A stretch of DNA of 7,887 nt, taken from assembly GCA_937874815.1 (NCBI GenBank), contig CALNBW010000203.1, forward strand, positions 1-7,887. The letters are read 5' to 3'. Under the pieces are notes generated by a model. The model searched no databases. It was not told the origin of the DNA and saw nothing but the letters and a program-made list of their open reading frames with translations. This DNA comes from an uncultured Bacillota bacterium. GTDB taxonomy: Bacteria > Bacillota > UBA994 > UBA5500. Within the stretch, counting starts at the first letter, position 1; every line of letters begins with the position of its first letter. The position numbers and the translations under genes were made by a program. Shown here in pieces: positions 1 to 6,024 of the stretch.

Positions 1-21
1 CAACTGTTTGAGCTTAGGCGA
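1..21 (+). repeat. Short dispersed repeat, copy 1
   Basis: This 21-bp stretch recurs at 5518-5538 in the same orientation with a single difference (G here, A there, at the tenth base); the shared core is AGCTTAGGCGA. Both copies lie 3' of a minus-strand gene (the EamA gene here, the OsmC gene at the second copy). The repeat begins at the first base of the window, so it may extend further left. GCTTAG at 12-17 can pair with CTAAGC at 45-50, enclosing a smaller bulged stem (CATC 32-35 with GATG 40-43). Nothing else is recognisable in 1-125, which has no supportable gene. Confidence 0.55.
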
Positions 22-125
22 GTTTTGGCCGCATCAGTCGATGGCTAAGCACCTACCTACAGTACCAGGCCACACGCGCGCGAGCAGGACTACGACCTCT
101 ATCAGCAGTCTTTCAGTTATAGGGC

Positions 126-1052
126 TTATGTCTGTTGCTCAACTTCAGACTTTGGTGGCGCCGGGCTCGGCAGCTGAGCCAGCATAATGGCCGCGAACAT
201 AATCAAGCAACCGCTAGCTTCGCGCAGGGAGACTTGTTCGTGCAAGATGACGATGCCAGCCAGTAGTGCGAAGGCTGATTCTAGGGATAGAATCAGCGAG
301 GCGGTGGTCGGTTCAGTCCACTTTTGAGCAATAATCTGCAGGGTATAGGCAACACTACAGGACAGAACGCCGGCATAAAGAATCGGCAGCCAACAGCTAA
401 CAACGTTGGCCCAGTCGACGGTCTCGAAAACAAGCATGAACGGGATTGAAAGCAACCCGCAAACGAGAAATTGTAGGCAGGACATCTTGATGCCATTAGT
501 TTTGGGGGCAAAATAATCAATGATCAAGATGTGGACCGTAAAGCCAACGGAGGAGGCTAGTACCAGTGAATCCCCTTTATTAATGGCTAACCCTTCTTGC
601 ACAGAGAGCAGATAAAGCCCCGCTGTAGCCATAGCCACGCACAGCCAGAGAATGGGTCGTAGTCTGCGGCCTAGAAGCCGCCCTGCAATGGGCACAAAGA
701 CGATGTAAAGGGCAGTAATAAAGCCGGCCTTACCAGCAGTAGTATAGACCATGCCATGCTGCTGCAAGGAGCTGGCGACAAACAAGACAACTCCACATAA
801 GGCCCCACCAATTAGTAGGTCTTTTTTCTTTTTTTGTAGTTCTGGGCCAGCGGGGTAAGACCCTTTCTGCTTGCGGCGGCCGTCCATTACGATTATGACA
901 GGCACTAGGGCTAGAGAGCCAAGCAAAGATCTAATGCCGTTAAAGGTGAAGGGCCCGATATATCCCATTCCCGTTCTTTGGGCAACAAATGATGCTCCCC
1001 AAATTAACGCCGTCAGGAGCAATAATAATTCGCCACGAATCTTGTCTTTCAT
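126..1052 (-). CDS. EamA/DMT-superfamily transporter, probable metabolite exporter
   Basis: This 308-residue protein has the layout of the drug/metabolite transporter superfamily: about ten hydrophobic segments arranged as two tandem EamA repeats (roughly residues 8-150 and 160-293). Typical signatures are the N-terminal ALIWGASFVAQ segment (residues 15-25) and, in the second repeat, the segment reading SLESAFALLAGIVILHE. A basic loop (RRKQKG, then KKKK) around residues 59-77 separates early membrane segments and is probably cytoplasmic. Members of the family export amino acids, nucleosides or other small metabolites across the cytoplasmic membrane; the substrate cannot be read from sequence. 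The ATG at 1052 is supported by a GGGAG ribosome binding site (complement of 1060-1064) 7 nt upstream. The gene is divergent from the M20 peptidase, so export of a product or analogue of that enzyme is possible but is only inference. Family confidence is high, substrate unknown. Confidence 0.93.
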   Translation of the reverse strand: MKDKIRGELLLLLTALIWGASFVAQRTGMGYIGPFTFNGIRSLLGSLALVPVIIVMDGRRKQKGSYPAGPELQKKKKDLLIGGALCGVVLFVASSLQQHGMVYTTAGKAGFITALYIVFVPIAGRLLGRRLRPILWLCVAMATAGLYLLSVQEGLAINKGDSLVLASSVGFTVHILIIDYFAPKTNGIKMSCLQFLVCGLLSIPFMLVFETVDWANVVSCWLPILYAGVLSCSVAYTLQIIAQKWTEPTTASLILSLESAFALLAGIVILHEQVSLREASGCLIMFAAIMLAQLPSPAPPKSEVEQQT

Positions 1053-1133
1053 GTTTATTCTCCCAGTTATTCATTAGGGCCTGGCCTTACAGAGGGTTTC
1101 TTAACCTTTCCCTCACCAAAGCAGACTGCAATG

Positions 1134-1142
1134 ATTATATCA
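1134..1142 (-). promoter_or_regulatory. Extended -10 promoter element for the EamA gene
   Basis: On the minus strand this reads TGATATAAT: a consensus -10 hexamer TATAAT (1139-1134) preceded by TGn (1142-1140), the extended -10 form that can work without a good -35. No convincing -35 hexamer is seen 16-18 bp upstream. The expected start point is near 1127, giving a leader of about 75 nt before the ATG at 1052. It faces away from a TATAAT on the plus strand only 13 bp away. Confidence 0.55.
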
Positions 1143-1152
1143 CAGCGATGTT

Positions 1153-1158
1153 TATAAT
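1153..1158 (+). promoter_or_regulatory. -10 promoter element for the M20 peptidase gene
   Basis: A consensus TATAAT sits about 90 bp before the M20 start codon. No good TTGACA-like hexamer occurs 16-18 bp upstream, because that space is occupied by the -10 element of the divergent EamA promoter. A TG dinucleotide is present but one base too far upstream for a proper extended -10. The start point would be near 1165, leaving a leader of about 80 nt in which I recognise no riboswitch. Confidence 0.45.
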
Positions 1159-1247
1159 TTTGTAGCCTAGCAGGGATAAAGATACGATAGCAGAAATAAA
1201 ACAGAGAGCGTTGGAGACAGCTTGAAAACCTGAAGGAGGAATACACA

Positions 1248-2495
1248 ATGGAGTATACCGTATCAGAGCAGGTCAAGAAGACTTACGAATTGCTCAAGGG
1301 ACTGGACGCAGTGCGGAGCGGTGTGGAATTCATTAAAGAAGATGAGCAGAATACCATTCAGGACCAGCTGGAACTGGTTGTAATTGAGGCCCCCACCTTT
1401 GAGGAAGGCCAGCGGGCTAAAGCCTTTGCCGCTAAGCTGGCAGCGTTAGGACTGGAAGATGCGCAGGTGGATCGCCATGGCAACGCATTTGGCATCAGGC
1501 GCGGCAAGGGCAACACCGGCCAGGCTATCGTCATTGAAGGCCATTTGGATACGGTTTTCCCCATGGGGACTGTCGCTGGTAGGCCGGAATCCCAAAACGG
1601 CGTCTACCACTGCCCGGGTATGGCCGATGACACTAGGGGTTTAGTTGCAGTGCTATCCGCCCTGCGCGCCTTTAACCATAGCCAGATTGAGACCCACTAT
1701 GACCTCATTTTCATGGGGACTTCCCGCGAAGAAGGGATGGGCGGCTTCGGTGGCATCAAGGATTTTCTGGCCGACCATGACAACATTGTAGGTTGCATCA
1801 ACGTTGACGGCGCTAGCACCGAGTCCATCACTTACCAGGCTACCGGCATGAAGACCTTTGCTGTAAATTTCTATGGCATTGGCGGCCATGCTTACGCTGC
1901 TTTTGCTAAGGTGGCCAACCCGTTGCATGCGGCGGCCCGCGCTGTGGCCAAGATCGCGGACCTCCAGGTGCCCACCTCTCCCAGGACTACCTTTGCCGTG
2001 AGTAACTTCCATGCCGGTAATGACGCCGGTGTGCACGCCATCGTCCCTCAGGCCACTATCAAGATGAACATGCGCTCCGACTGCCAAACCGAGCTAGATA
2101 TCCTGTATGGCAAGGCCCTGCAATGCATTAAGCAGGCCTGTGAGGAAGAGACTGCGCGCTGGGGCGTGGATACTATCACCTATGACATTACCACCTACGT
2201 TGATGTCAAGGCTGGTACCCAGCCGGTTGACGCGCCCATTGTGCAGGCTATTTATACTCTGATTCAGGATACGGGCGTTGAGCCGATCCTTGACCATGGC
2301 GGTAATACTAACGCCAACCCGCCTATCGCAAAAGGCATTCCAGCCGTTTGCATCGGTGGCGGCGGCAAATCAGGCATGGTGCACACGACTAAGGAATGGT
2401 GGGATTCGACTGATGCCTACAAGGGGCCGCAGTTGATCTTCTACCTTGCCAACATGCTGGCGGGTATAGAGGGTGTTAGCGAATCCATTCTTTAA
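1248..2495 (+). CDS. M20-family zinc metallopeptidase/deacylase
   Basis: This 415-residue protein belongs to the M20 metallopeptidase clan (PepT, ArgE/DapE and carboxypeptidase G2 relatives), cytoplasmic di-zinc enzymes that cleave peptides or N-acyl amino acids. The expected residues are present in order: GHLDTVFP (97-104) with metal ligand His99 and Asp101; GMADDTRG (124-131) with bridging Asp127; SREEG (159-163) with general base Glu161 and ligand Glu162; NVDG (185-188) with Asp187; and VHTTKEWW (378-385) with ligand His379. The inserted lid/dimerisation domain spans roughly residues 200-315 and carries the typical GIGGHAY segment (210-216). The length is normal for the family. The ATG has a strong AAGGAGGA (1233-1240) 7 nt upstream. 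The substrate is not readable; the neighbouring amidase suggests amino-acid or amide use. It may be co-transcribed with the acetamidase, although a strong hairpin lies between them. An annotation as peptidase T-like or deacetylase-like would also be reasonable. Confidence 0.93.
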   Translation: MEYTVSEQVKKTYELLKGLDAVRSGVEFIKEDEQNTIQDQLELVVIEAPTFEEGQRAKAFAAKLAALGLEDAQVDRHGNAFGIRRGKGNTGQAIVIEGHLDTVFPMGTVAGRPESQNGVYHCPGMADDTRGLVAVLSALRAFNHSQIETHYDLIFMGTSREEGMGGFGGIKDFLADHDNIVGCINVDGASTESITYQATGMKTFAVNFYGIGGHAYAAFAKVANPLHAAARAVAKIADLQVPTSPRTTFAVSNFHAGNDAGVHAIVPQATIKMNMRSDCQTELDILYGKALQCIKQACEEETARWGVDTITYDITTYVDVKAGTQPVDAPIVQAIYTLIQDTGVEPILDHGGNTNANPPIAKGIPAVCIGGGGKSGMVHTTKEWWDSTDAYKGPQLIFYLANMLAGIEGVSESIL

Positions 2496-2506
2496 TTCCA
2501 ATAACG

Positions 2507-2556
2507 GCAAAGTGGCTGTTGCTTCAGGCGGCAACAGCCACTTTGCTATCGTTTTT
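2507..2556 (+). terminator. Perfect 16-bp hairpin, terminator or attenuator after the M20 gene
   Basis: The arms GCAAAGTGGCTGTTGC (2507-2522) and GCAACAGCCACTTTGC (2531-2546) are perfect reverse complements with an 8-nt loop. A T5 run follows at 2552-2556, about five bases beyond the stem, so this is a slightly relaxed intrinsic terminator. It lies 11 bp after the M20 stop and ends just before the ribosome binding site of the acetamidase gene, for which I see no clear promoter of its own. It could therefore act as a partial terminator that lowers downstream expression, or as a 3' stabiliser. Confidence 0.75.
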
Positions 2557-2562
2557 AGAGCG

Positions 2563-2570
2563 AAGGAGGA
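2563..2570 (+). promoter_or_regulatory. Ribosome binding site that fixes the acetamidase start
   Basis: The strong site AAGGAGGA lies 5 nt before the ATG at 2576. This decides against the longer in-frame start at 2519, which lies inside the hairpin, adds 19 residues unlike the family N-terminus, and has no ribosome binding site. Confidence 0.85.
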
Positions 2571-2575
2571 AAAAT

Positions 2576-3472
2576 ATGAAACGCATTAGCGCTGAACATG
2601 CCACTTGTACCTTGTCCAAAAACCACCCCTCAGTAGCTAGGGCTGTGTCGGGAGAAACCATCGTTTTTCAGACGCTAGATTGTTATGGCAACCAAATCCG
2701 CAGTGAGGCTATCGACTTTACTGGTATCCAAGGGGATTTTAATAACCCTGCCACTGGCCCATTGTTCGTGGAAGGGGCGATGCCCGGCGATATTCTGAAA
2801 ATATCCGTGCTAGACATTCAGGTGGCTGATCAGGGCGTAATGGTCGTTAGGCCCGGGGCAGGCGCTTTGGGCGATGTGTTCCAGTCTTCCCGCGTCAAGA
2901 TCTTGCCTGTTAAGGATGGCCACGCAGTTTTTAACGATCATCTGCGCATCCCCCTTAACCCGATGATTGGCGTAATCGGTGTTGCACCGCTGCAAGAAAC
3001 GCCAACTACAGTGCCGCATGTGCATGGCGGGAATATGGACTGCAAGCGTATCGTCAAGGGTGCGACTCTTTACCTGCCCGTATTTGTGGAAGGGGCGTTG
3101 CTCTCCATCGGTGACTTGCATGGAGTGATGGCAGATGGCGAGGTTGTCATCTGCGCCATGGAAATGGAGGGTGAAGTAACCGTTAAGGTAAAGGTAATTA
3201 AGGAACGAAAGCTGCCAATGCCGTTAGTTATGGCAGCTGATGATTTCATGGTGATTGCCTCTAAGGAAACGCTGGATGAAGCAGCCCACACTGTTACTCA
3301 TGCTATGCATGGTTTCCTTGTTCATGAGGTAGGGATGGACACGCATGAGGCTGGTATGCTGCTTTCCTTGCTTGGGGAGCTCAAAATCTGCCAGATTGTT
3401 GACCCTTTGATGACTACCCGTATGGAGCTGCCGCTTGCTATCTTGGAAAGCTACGGCTACCGTCTGCCCTAG
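2576..3472 (+). CDS. Acetamidase/formamidase family protein
   Basis: The 298-residue product belongs to the FmdA/AmdA family, which hydrolyses short amides such as formamide or acetamide to ammonia and the carboxylate. Family signatures in order are NPATGPLFVEGAMPGD (residues 57-72), VRPGAGALG (91-99), HVHGGNMD (148-155), LPVFVEGALLSIGDLHGVMADGEV (167-190) and DPLMTTRMELP (276-286). The histidines and acidic residues in the HGGNMD and GDLHG segments fit the metal site known in the family. Length is typical for the bacterial acetamidase branch. No signal peptide is seen, so it is cytoplasmic. It follows the M20 gene on the same strand with 80 bp between, suggesting an operon with a hairpin inside it. 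The exact amide substrate is not readable; many members are untested. Confidence 0.93.
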   Translation: MKRISAEHATCTLSKNHPSVARAVSGETIVFQTLDCYGNQIRSEAIDFTGIQGDFNNPATGPLFVEGAMPGDILKISVLDIQVADQGVMVVRPGAGALGDVFQSSRVKILPVKDGHAVFNDHLRIPLNPMIGVIGVAPLQETPTTVPHVHGGNMDCKRIVKGATLYLPVFVEGALLSIGDLHGVMADGEVVICAMEMEGEVTVKVKVIKERKLPMPLVMAADDFMVIASKETLDEAAHTVTHAMHGFLVHEVGMDTHEAGMLLSLLGELKICQIVDPLMTTRMELPLAILESYGYRLP

Positions 3473-3490
3473 AACTTCGCATCAAGAAAC

Positions 3491-3529
3491 GAAAACCCCA
3501 AATCGACTCTGCCTTGAAGGCTTTTGGGG
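3491..3529 (-). terminator. Terminator-like hairpin, better oriented for the minus strand
   Basis: CCCCAAA (3496-3502) pairs with TTTGGGG (3523-3529), with an inner palindrome GCCTTGAAGGC (3511-3521). On the plus strand no T run follows the stem, but on the minus strand it is followed by TTTTC (complement of 3491-3495), which is terminator-like. No minus-strand gene ends here. It may still end the acetamidase transcript weakly, or stop antisense transcription. Confidence is low. Confidence 0.35.
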
Positions 3530-3570
3530 AAGAACGTGCATTGCTTAACTACCATCCCCCCAATTTTTGG

Positions 3571-3581
3571 CTAGCTGTTAG
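3571..3581. promoter_or_regulatory. Operator-like palindrome, upstream copy
   Basis: CTAGCTGTTAG is a near-perfect palindrome (one mismatched pair around a central base) and resembles the palindrome at 3630-3640. It covers the position expected for the -35 of the DUF4153 promoter. It may be a repressor site; no regulator gene is present in the window. Confidence 0.35.
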
Positions 3582-3594
3582 TAGTAACCAAACC

Positions 3595-3603
3595 TGATAG
3601 AAT
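3595..3603 (+). promoter_or_regulatory. Extended -10 promoter element for the DUF4153 gene
   Basis: TGATAGAAT is a -10 hexamer (TAGAAT, 3598-3603) with the TGn extension. The -35 at 17-bp spacing (CTGTTA, 3575-3580) is poor. The predicted start is near 3610, giving a leader of about 45 nt. Confidence 0.45.
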
Positions 3604-3629
3604 AAAGGTGGGTAACGTCTTCTACGACA

Positions 3630-3640
3630 CTAACAGTTAG
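3630..3640. promoter_or_regulatory. Operator-like palindrome, downstream copy
   Basis: CTAACAGTTAG is a perfect palindrome around one central base. Its last bases run into the AGGAGG ribosome binding site (3639-3644) of the DUF4153 gene. With the upstream copy it brackets the -10 element, centre to centre about 59 bp. Together the two extended sites also form an 11-of-12 inverted repeat. Confidence 0.35.
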
Positions 3641-3653
3641 GAGGAAATGGGGC

Positions 3654-5432
3654 ATGAAATCATTAATCATGACACTAAATAAGATGCTGCAGGGGCTATA
3701 TCAATCGGTTATGCGTTTTCCACTGACTGTTTTCTGCTTGCTTAGCAGCACGGCACTAACTTGCTACATGATTTCTTTACACAGAACCCCCGAGTTAATT
3801 GTTCAGAAACTGATGTTTGTCTTCCTGTTGGGTTCCTTTATTGGGGTTACGGCCCAATTTGCTTGTGAACGTTTCTGGTGTTCAGCTAAACAACGCCTAG
3901 GCGTCTATGGCCTAGCCGTTTTGCTTACCCTGTTATATTACTTCAGCATCGCCAGTTTGCCGATGCTCGGTTTCGCTGTGGTGGCTAGAACTATCGTAGC
4001 CGTGTTCGCCATGTTCTGCCTTTATATTTGGCTGCCCTCGTATCAAAGTGGAACCGACTTTAACACGGTGGCATTGATTCACTTCAAGTCGGCACTGACC
4101 TCCTTGCTCTACGCTGGCGTACTCTCTGCTGGCTTGGCTGCCCTAATCGCAGCCATTGATATCTTGTTTTTTAGGGTAGATGGCGATGTCTATGGTTATA
4201 TGCTGGCTATCGTCTGGCTGCTCTTTGCCACGCTTAATTACTTGGCGCGTCTGCCTCGTTTTCATGCAGATGAACGAAAAGAGCAGGCTTATCTAGCCGA
4301 GGCCAGCCTGTTCCCCCGCGTCTTAGAGATCCTGGTGGCGCAGATAGCAATTCCTCTGATTGCTGCTTATACGCTGGTGCTATTGTCTTACTTCATCAAG
4401 ATTGGCATAACCGGTAAATGGCCTATCGGTCAGCTCGGCCCCATGATTCTCGGCTATGCGGCGGCTGGTTGGCTGCTATTTATCCTGGCCAGTCGGTTAG
4501 GTAGTCGTATTGCTGTGCTCTACCAGCGCCTTTTCCCGAAGGTATTGATTCCGATAGTAGTAATGCAGCTAATCTCAGTCTATATTCGTTTACGCGCCTA
4601 TGGGGTAACTGAGTCGCGCTATTATGTAGCGTTGTTCGGGGTTTTTTCTTTAGTGGTGGGTGGCATATTGACGATCCGGCCTAAGACCAAGAACGGCATT
4701 ATCGCTCTTTTGGCTGCCGCATTCGCTATCATCTCCGTCGTTCCGCCAGTGGATGCCTTCACGGTGTCTCGTAATAGCCAAGTCGCCCGCTTAGAACAGA
4801 TGTTGCAGTCGGCCGGAGTGCTGGTGGCCGGCCAGTTGGAAGCTAAAACCGATGTAGACTTCAAGGTGCGTCTGGAGACGACCAATATCTTGAACTATTT
4901 ACAGCAGCGGGGCTATTTGTCTCAGGTTGCCTGGCTGCCGGAAAATTTTAGCCCGTATAGAGATATGCAAAATGCACTTGGCTTTGGCCCCACCTATGGG
5001 CATACCCCCGATGTAGGGGAGTATTTTAACGCTAATTTAGGTTCGCAGGCGTTAGCGGTTTCTGGTTATGATGCCCTGCTGCAGGTGGGCACGTATCGGC
5101 AGCAAGAAGATGTGAGCCATGCTTTCACCGTGAACAACCGGGAGTATCAGTTGGTGTTAAGGCGCACAAGCCCAATGGAGGCCCAAGTAGTTGTGCAGGA
5201 TGCGGCGGGAGTAGAAATAATCTCTACTGGTCTGCAGGATTTTGCTATGGCCCTCAAGGATAAAGGCATCCCGGAGAAAGAGATGCTGGGCGCTGAACAG
5301 TTAACCCTGGAAGTCGCGAACGAAAAGTGCAAGCTACGTATTGTATTCCAGAATATCAGCGCTACCTTTTGCGACAGCATCAATGCCGGAATCGATTACA
5401 GCATGTTCGTTATGGTAGCTATCGCACCCTAG
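3654..5432 (+). CDS. DUF4153 domain-containing polytopic membrane protein
   Basis: This 592-residue protein has about eleven predicted membrane segments (roughly residues 22-41, 50-68, 84-101, 104-126, 146-170, 180-198, 224-248, 263-280, 293-312, 322-341 and 347-364), followed by a soluble region of about 225 residues (366-592), probably outside the membrane. The order and the segment around residues 220-335 (FPRVLEILVAQIAIPLIAAY, later RLRAYGVTESRYY) match the DUF4153 family of Bacillota membrane proteins, whose function is not established. The N-terminal RFPLTVFCLL (21-30) is also typical. The ATG is supported by AGGAGG (3639-3644) 9 nt upstream. The gene appears to be transcribed alone from an extended -10 promoter and ends 12 bp before a REP-like palindrome. 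The soluble tail has three aromatic- and Gly-rich stretches (about 424-460) but no motif I recognise. No catalytic motif is seen; a structural or transport-related envelope role is possible but unproven. Confidence 0.88.
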   Translation: MKSLIMTLNKMLQGLYQSVMRFPLTVFCLLSSTALTCYMISLHRTPELIVQKLMFVFLLGSFIGVTAQFACERFWCSAKQRLGVYGLAVLLTLLYYFSIASLPMLGFAVVARTIVAVFAMFCLYIWLPSYQSGTDFNTVALIHFKSALTSLLYAGVLSAGLAALIAAIDILFFRVDGDVYGYMLAIVWLLFATLNYLARLPRFHADERKEQAYLAEASLFPRVLEILVAQIAIPLIAAYTLVLLSYFIKIGITGKWPIGQLGPMILGYAAAGWLLFILASRLGSRIAVLYQRLFPKVLIPIVVMQLISVYIRLRAYGVTESRYYVALFGVFSLVVGGILTIRPKTKNGIIALLAAAFAIISVVPPVDAFTVSRNSQVARLEQMLQSAGVLVAGQLEAKTDVDFKVRLETTNILNYLQQRGYLSQVAWLPENFSPYRDMQNALGFGPTYGHTPDVGEYFNANLGSQALAVSGYDALLQVGTYRQQEDVSHAFTVNNREYQLVLRRTSPMEAQVVVQDAAGVEIISTGLQDFAMALKDKGIPEKEMLGAEQLTLEVANEKCKLRIVFQNISATFCDSINAGIDYSMFVMVAIAP

Positions 5433-5444
5433 CGTTTTAGGAGA

Positions 5445-5494
5445 GGGGACACACCTCCGCGGGAAGCGCATTTTGTGGGCCGAGGAATGTCCCC
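5445..5494. repeat. REP/MITE-like palindromic element
   Basis: The ends GGGGACA (5445-5451) and TGTCCCC (5488-5494) are perfect inverted repeats. Pairing continues inwards after a 2-nt mismatch: CCTC (5454-5457) with GAGG (5482-5485), then a short bulge and GG with CC. Inside, GCGCA and TGGGC (5466-5470, 5475-5479) can form a smaller apical stem with one mismatch. A 50-bp imperfect hairpin with GGGGACA ends in intergenic DNA resembles the dispersed palindromes found in many Bacillota genomes. Only one copy is seen here, so the assignment is by form. It may also work as a 3' hairpin for the DUF4153 transcript, though no T run follows. Confidence 0.55.
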
Positions 5495-5517
5495 AACGAA
5501 TGACGGTTAAAAGCGGC

Positions 5518-5538
5518 CAACTGTTTAAGCTTAGGCGA
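5518..5538 (+). repeat. Short dispersed repeat, copy 2
   Basis: This 21-bp stretch matches positions 1-21 with one difference. It lies 31 bp past the stop codon of the minus-strand OsmC gene and overlaps the hairpin at 5535-5555. The flanking sequence differs from that of copy 1 on the right; the left flank of copy 1 is outside the window. Confidence 0.55.
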
Positions 5539-5555
5539 TTGCTTTAGCAATTCGC
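5535..5555 (-). terminator. Possible terminator hairpin of the OsmC gene
   Basis: GCGATTGC (5535-5542) pairs with GCAATTCGC (5547-5555) through a 4-nt loop with one bulged base. It lies 15 bp beyond the OsmC stop in the transcript direction. No T run follows directly on the minus strand (CTAAGCTTAAAC comes next), so termination is uncertain. Confidence 0.35.
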
Positions 5556-5569
5556 TTCCCTATATTATT

Positions 5570-5941
5570 CTACTCGACTATAGTTGTCTCAAAGCGAGGC
5601 GGGGTAGCTAGGTGATTCTTGATGAAACAGGCATCAGCAGCTTGGAGAATTGCCGTTTTGCGATCCTCGGGAAAGCTAGGCGGCAACACCAGTTGCATTT
5701 GGATTAGGCTGGCGAGCGCGGTATTCGGATCTCGTTCCACGTTCATGATGACTTTTAAGCCTTGCATGGGCAGCCCATAATTTTCGCAGTAGCCAGCTGC
5801 GTTTAAGCCGGCGCAAGCACCTAGGGAGGCCAGGAAAAGTTGAAAGGGCGATGGTGTCTCCTCACTTCCAGTCGAGATGACTAGGTTATCGAAATGCACG
5901 TTGGCATGATATGCGGTTATCTCTATCTCTGCGGTCAACAT
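5570..5941 (-). CDS. OsmC-family protein (probable thiol peroxidase-type)
   Basis: The 123-residue product is a short OsmC/Ohr-superfamily protein. These cytoplasmic dimers reduce organic hydroperoxides using a pair of cysteines. The first cysteine, Cys43, lies in PFQLFLASLGACAGLNAAGY (32-51), the hallmark helix of the family; the second, Cys105, is in ADACFIKNHLATPP (102-115), equivalent to the usual CPV/CFV-type motif near the C-terminus. Glu53 after the central helix is also in the expected place. It is somewhat shorter than the usual 135-145 residues, mostly in the N-terminal strand region, but the core is complete. The ATG at 5941 has a GGGGAGG site (complement of 5949-5955) 7 nt upstream. 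The gene is divergent from the DUF3048 gene. Some members of this YhfA-like branch are not proven peroxidases, so the reaction is inferred. Confidence 0.9.
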   Translation of the reverse strand: MLTAEIEITAYHANVHFDNLVISTGSEETPSPFQLFLASLGACAGLNAAGYCENYGLPMQGLKVIMNVERDPNTALASLIQMQLVLPPSFPEDRKTAILQAADACFIKNHLATPPRFETTIVE

Positions 5942-5989
5942 CAGTTAACCTCCCCTCTGTGCTAGCATAACCAGAATTGTGGGCAAATA

Positions 5990-5998
5990 TGGTATGAT
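5990..5998 (+). promoter_or_regulatory. Extended -10 promoter element for the DUF3048 gene
   Basis: TGGTATGAT carries the TGn extension and the hexamer TATGAT (5993-5998), five of six bases matching TATAAT. No good -35 is seen at 16-18 bp (TTGTGG at 5977 is only 10 bp away). The predicted start is near 6005, so the leader is only about 20 nt and contains the AGGAGG site (6013-6018). Confidence 0.45.
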
Positions 5999-6024
5999 GA
6001 CAGGGAAATGAGAGGAGGCTGTGC

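Noticed and set aside
1..125. End of a gene or tRNA at the left edge
   Set aside because: No tRNA-like fold and no frame with recognisable protein sequence was found.
389..410. Inverted repeat GCCAAC...GTTGGC in the EamA gene
   Set aside because: A 6-bp stem with a 10-nt loop in coding sequence is expected by chance.
1092..1114. GAGGG...CCCTC hairpin in the EamA leader as a riboswitch or attenuator
   Set aside because: Only five pairs with a 13-nt loop and no T run; no known riboswitch core is visible.
1653..2087. 144-codon open frame antisense to the M20 gene
   Set aside because: It lies wholly inside a well-supported M20 gene, has no family-like motifs or convincing ribosome binding site, and is a codon-bias shadow.
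2519..2575. 19-residue N-terminal extension of the acetamidase from an upstream in-frame start
   Set aside because: It lies in the hairpin and leader, has no ribosome binding site, and the ATG at 2576 has a strong one and gives the family N-terminus.
5511..5557. Integron attC-like site around the second short repeat
   Set aside because: The region can fold into a bulged hairpin, but the GTTRRRY core and matching partner are absent and no integrase gene is present.
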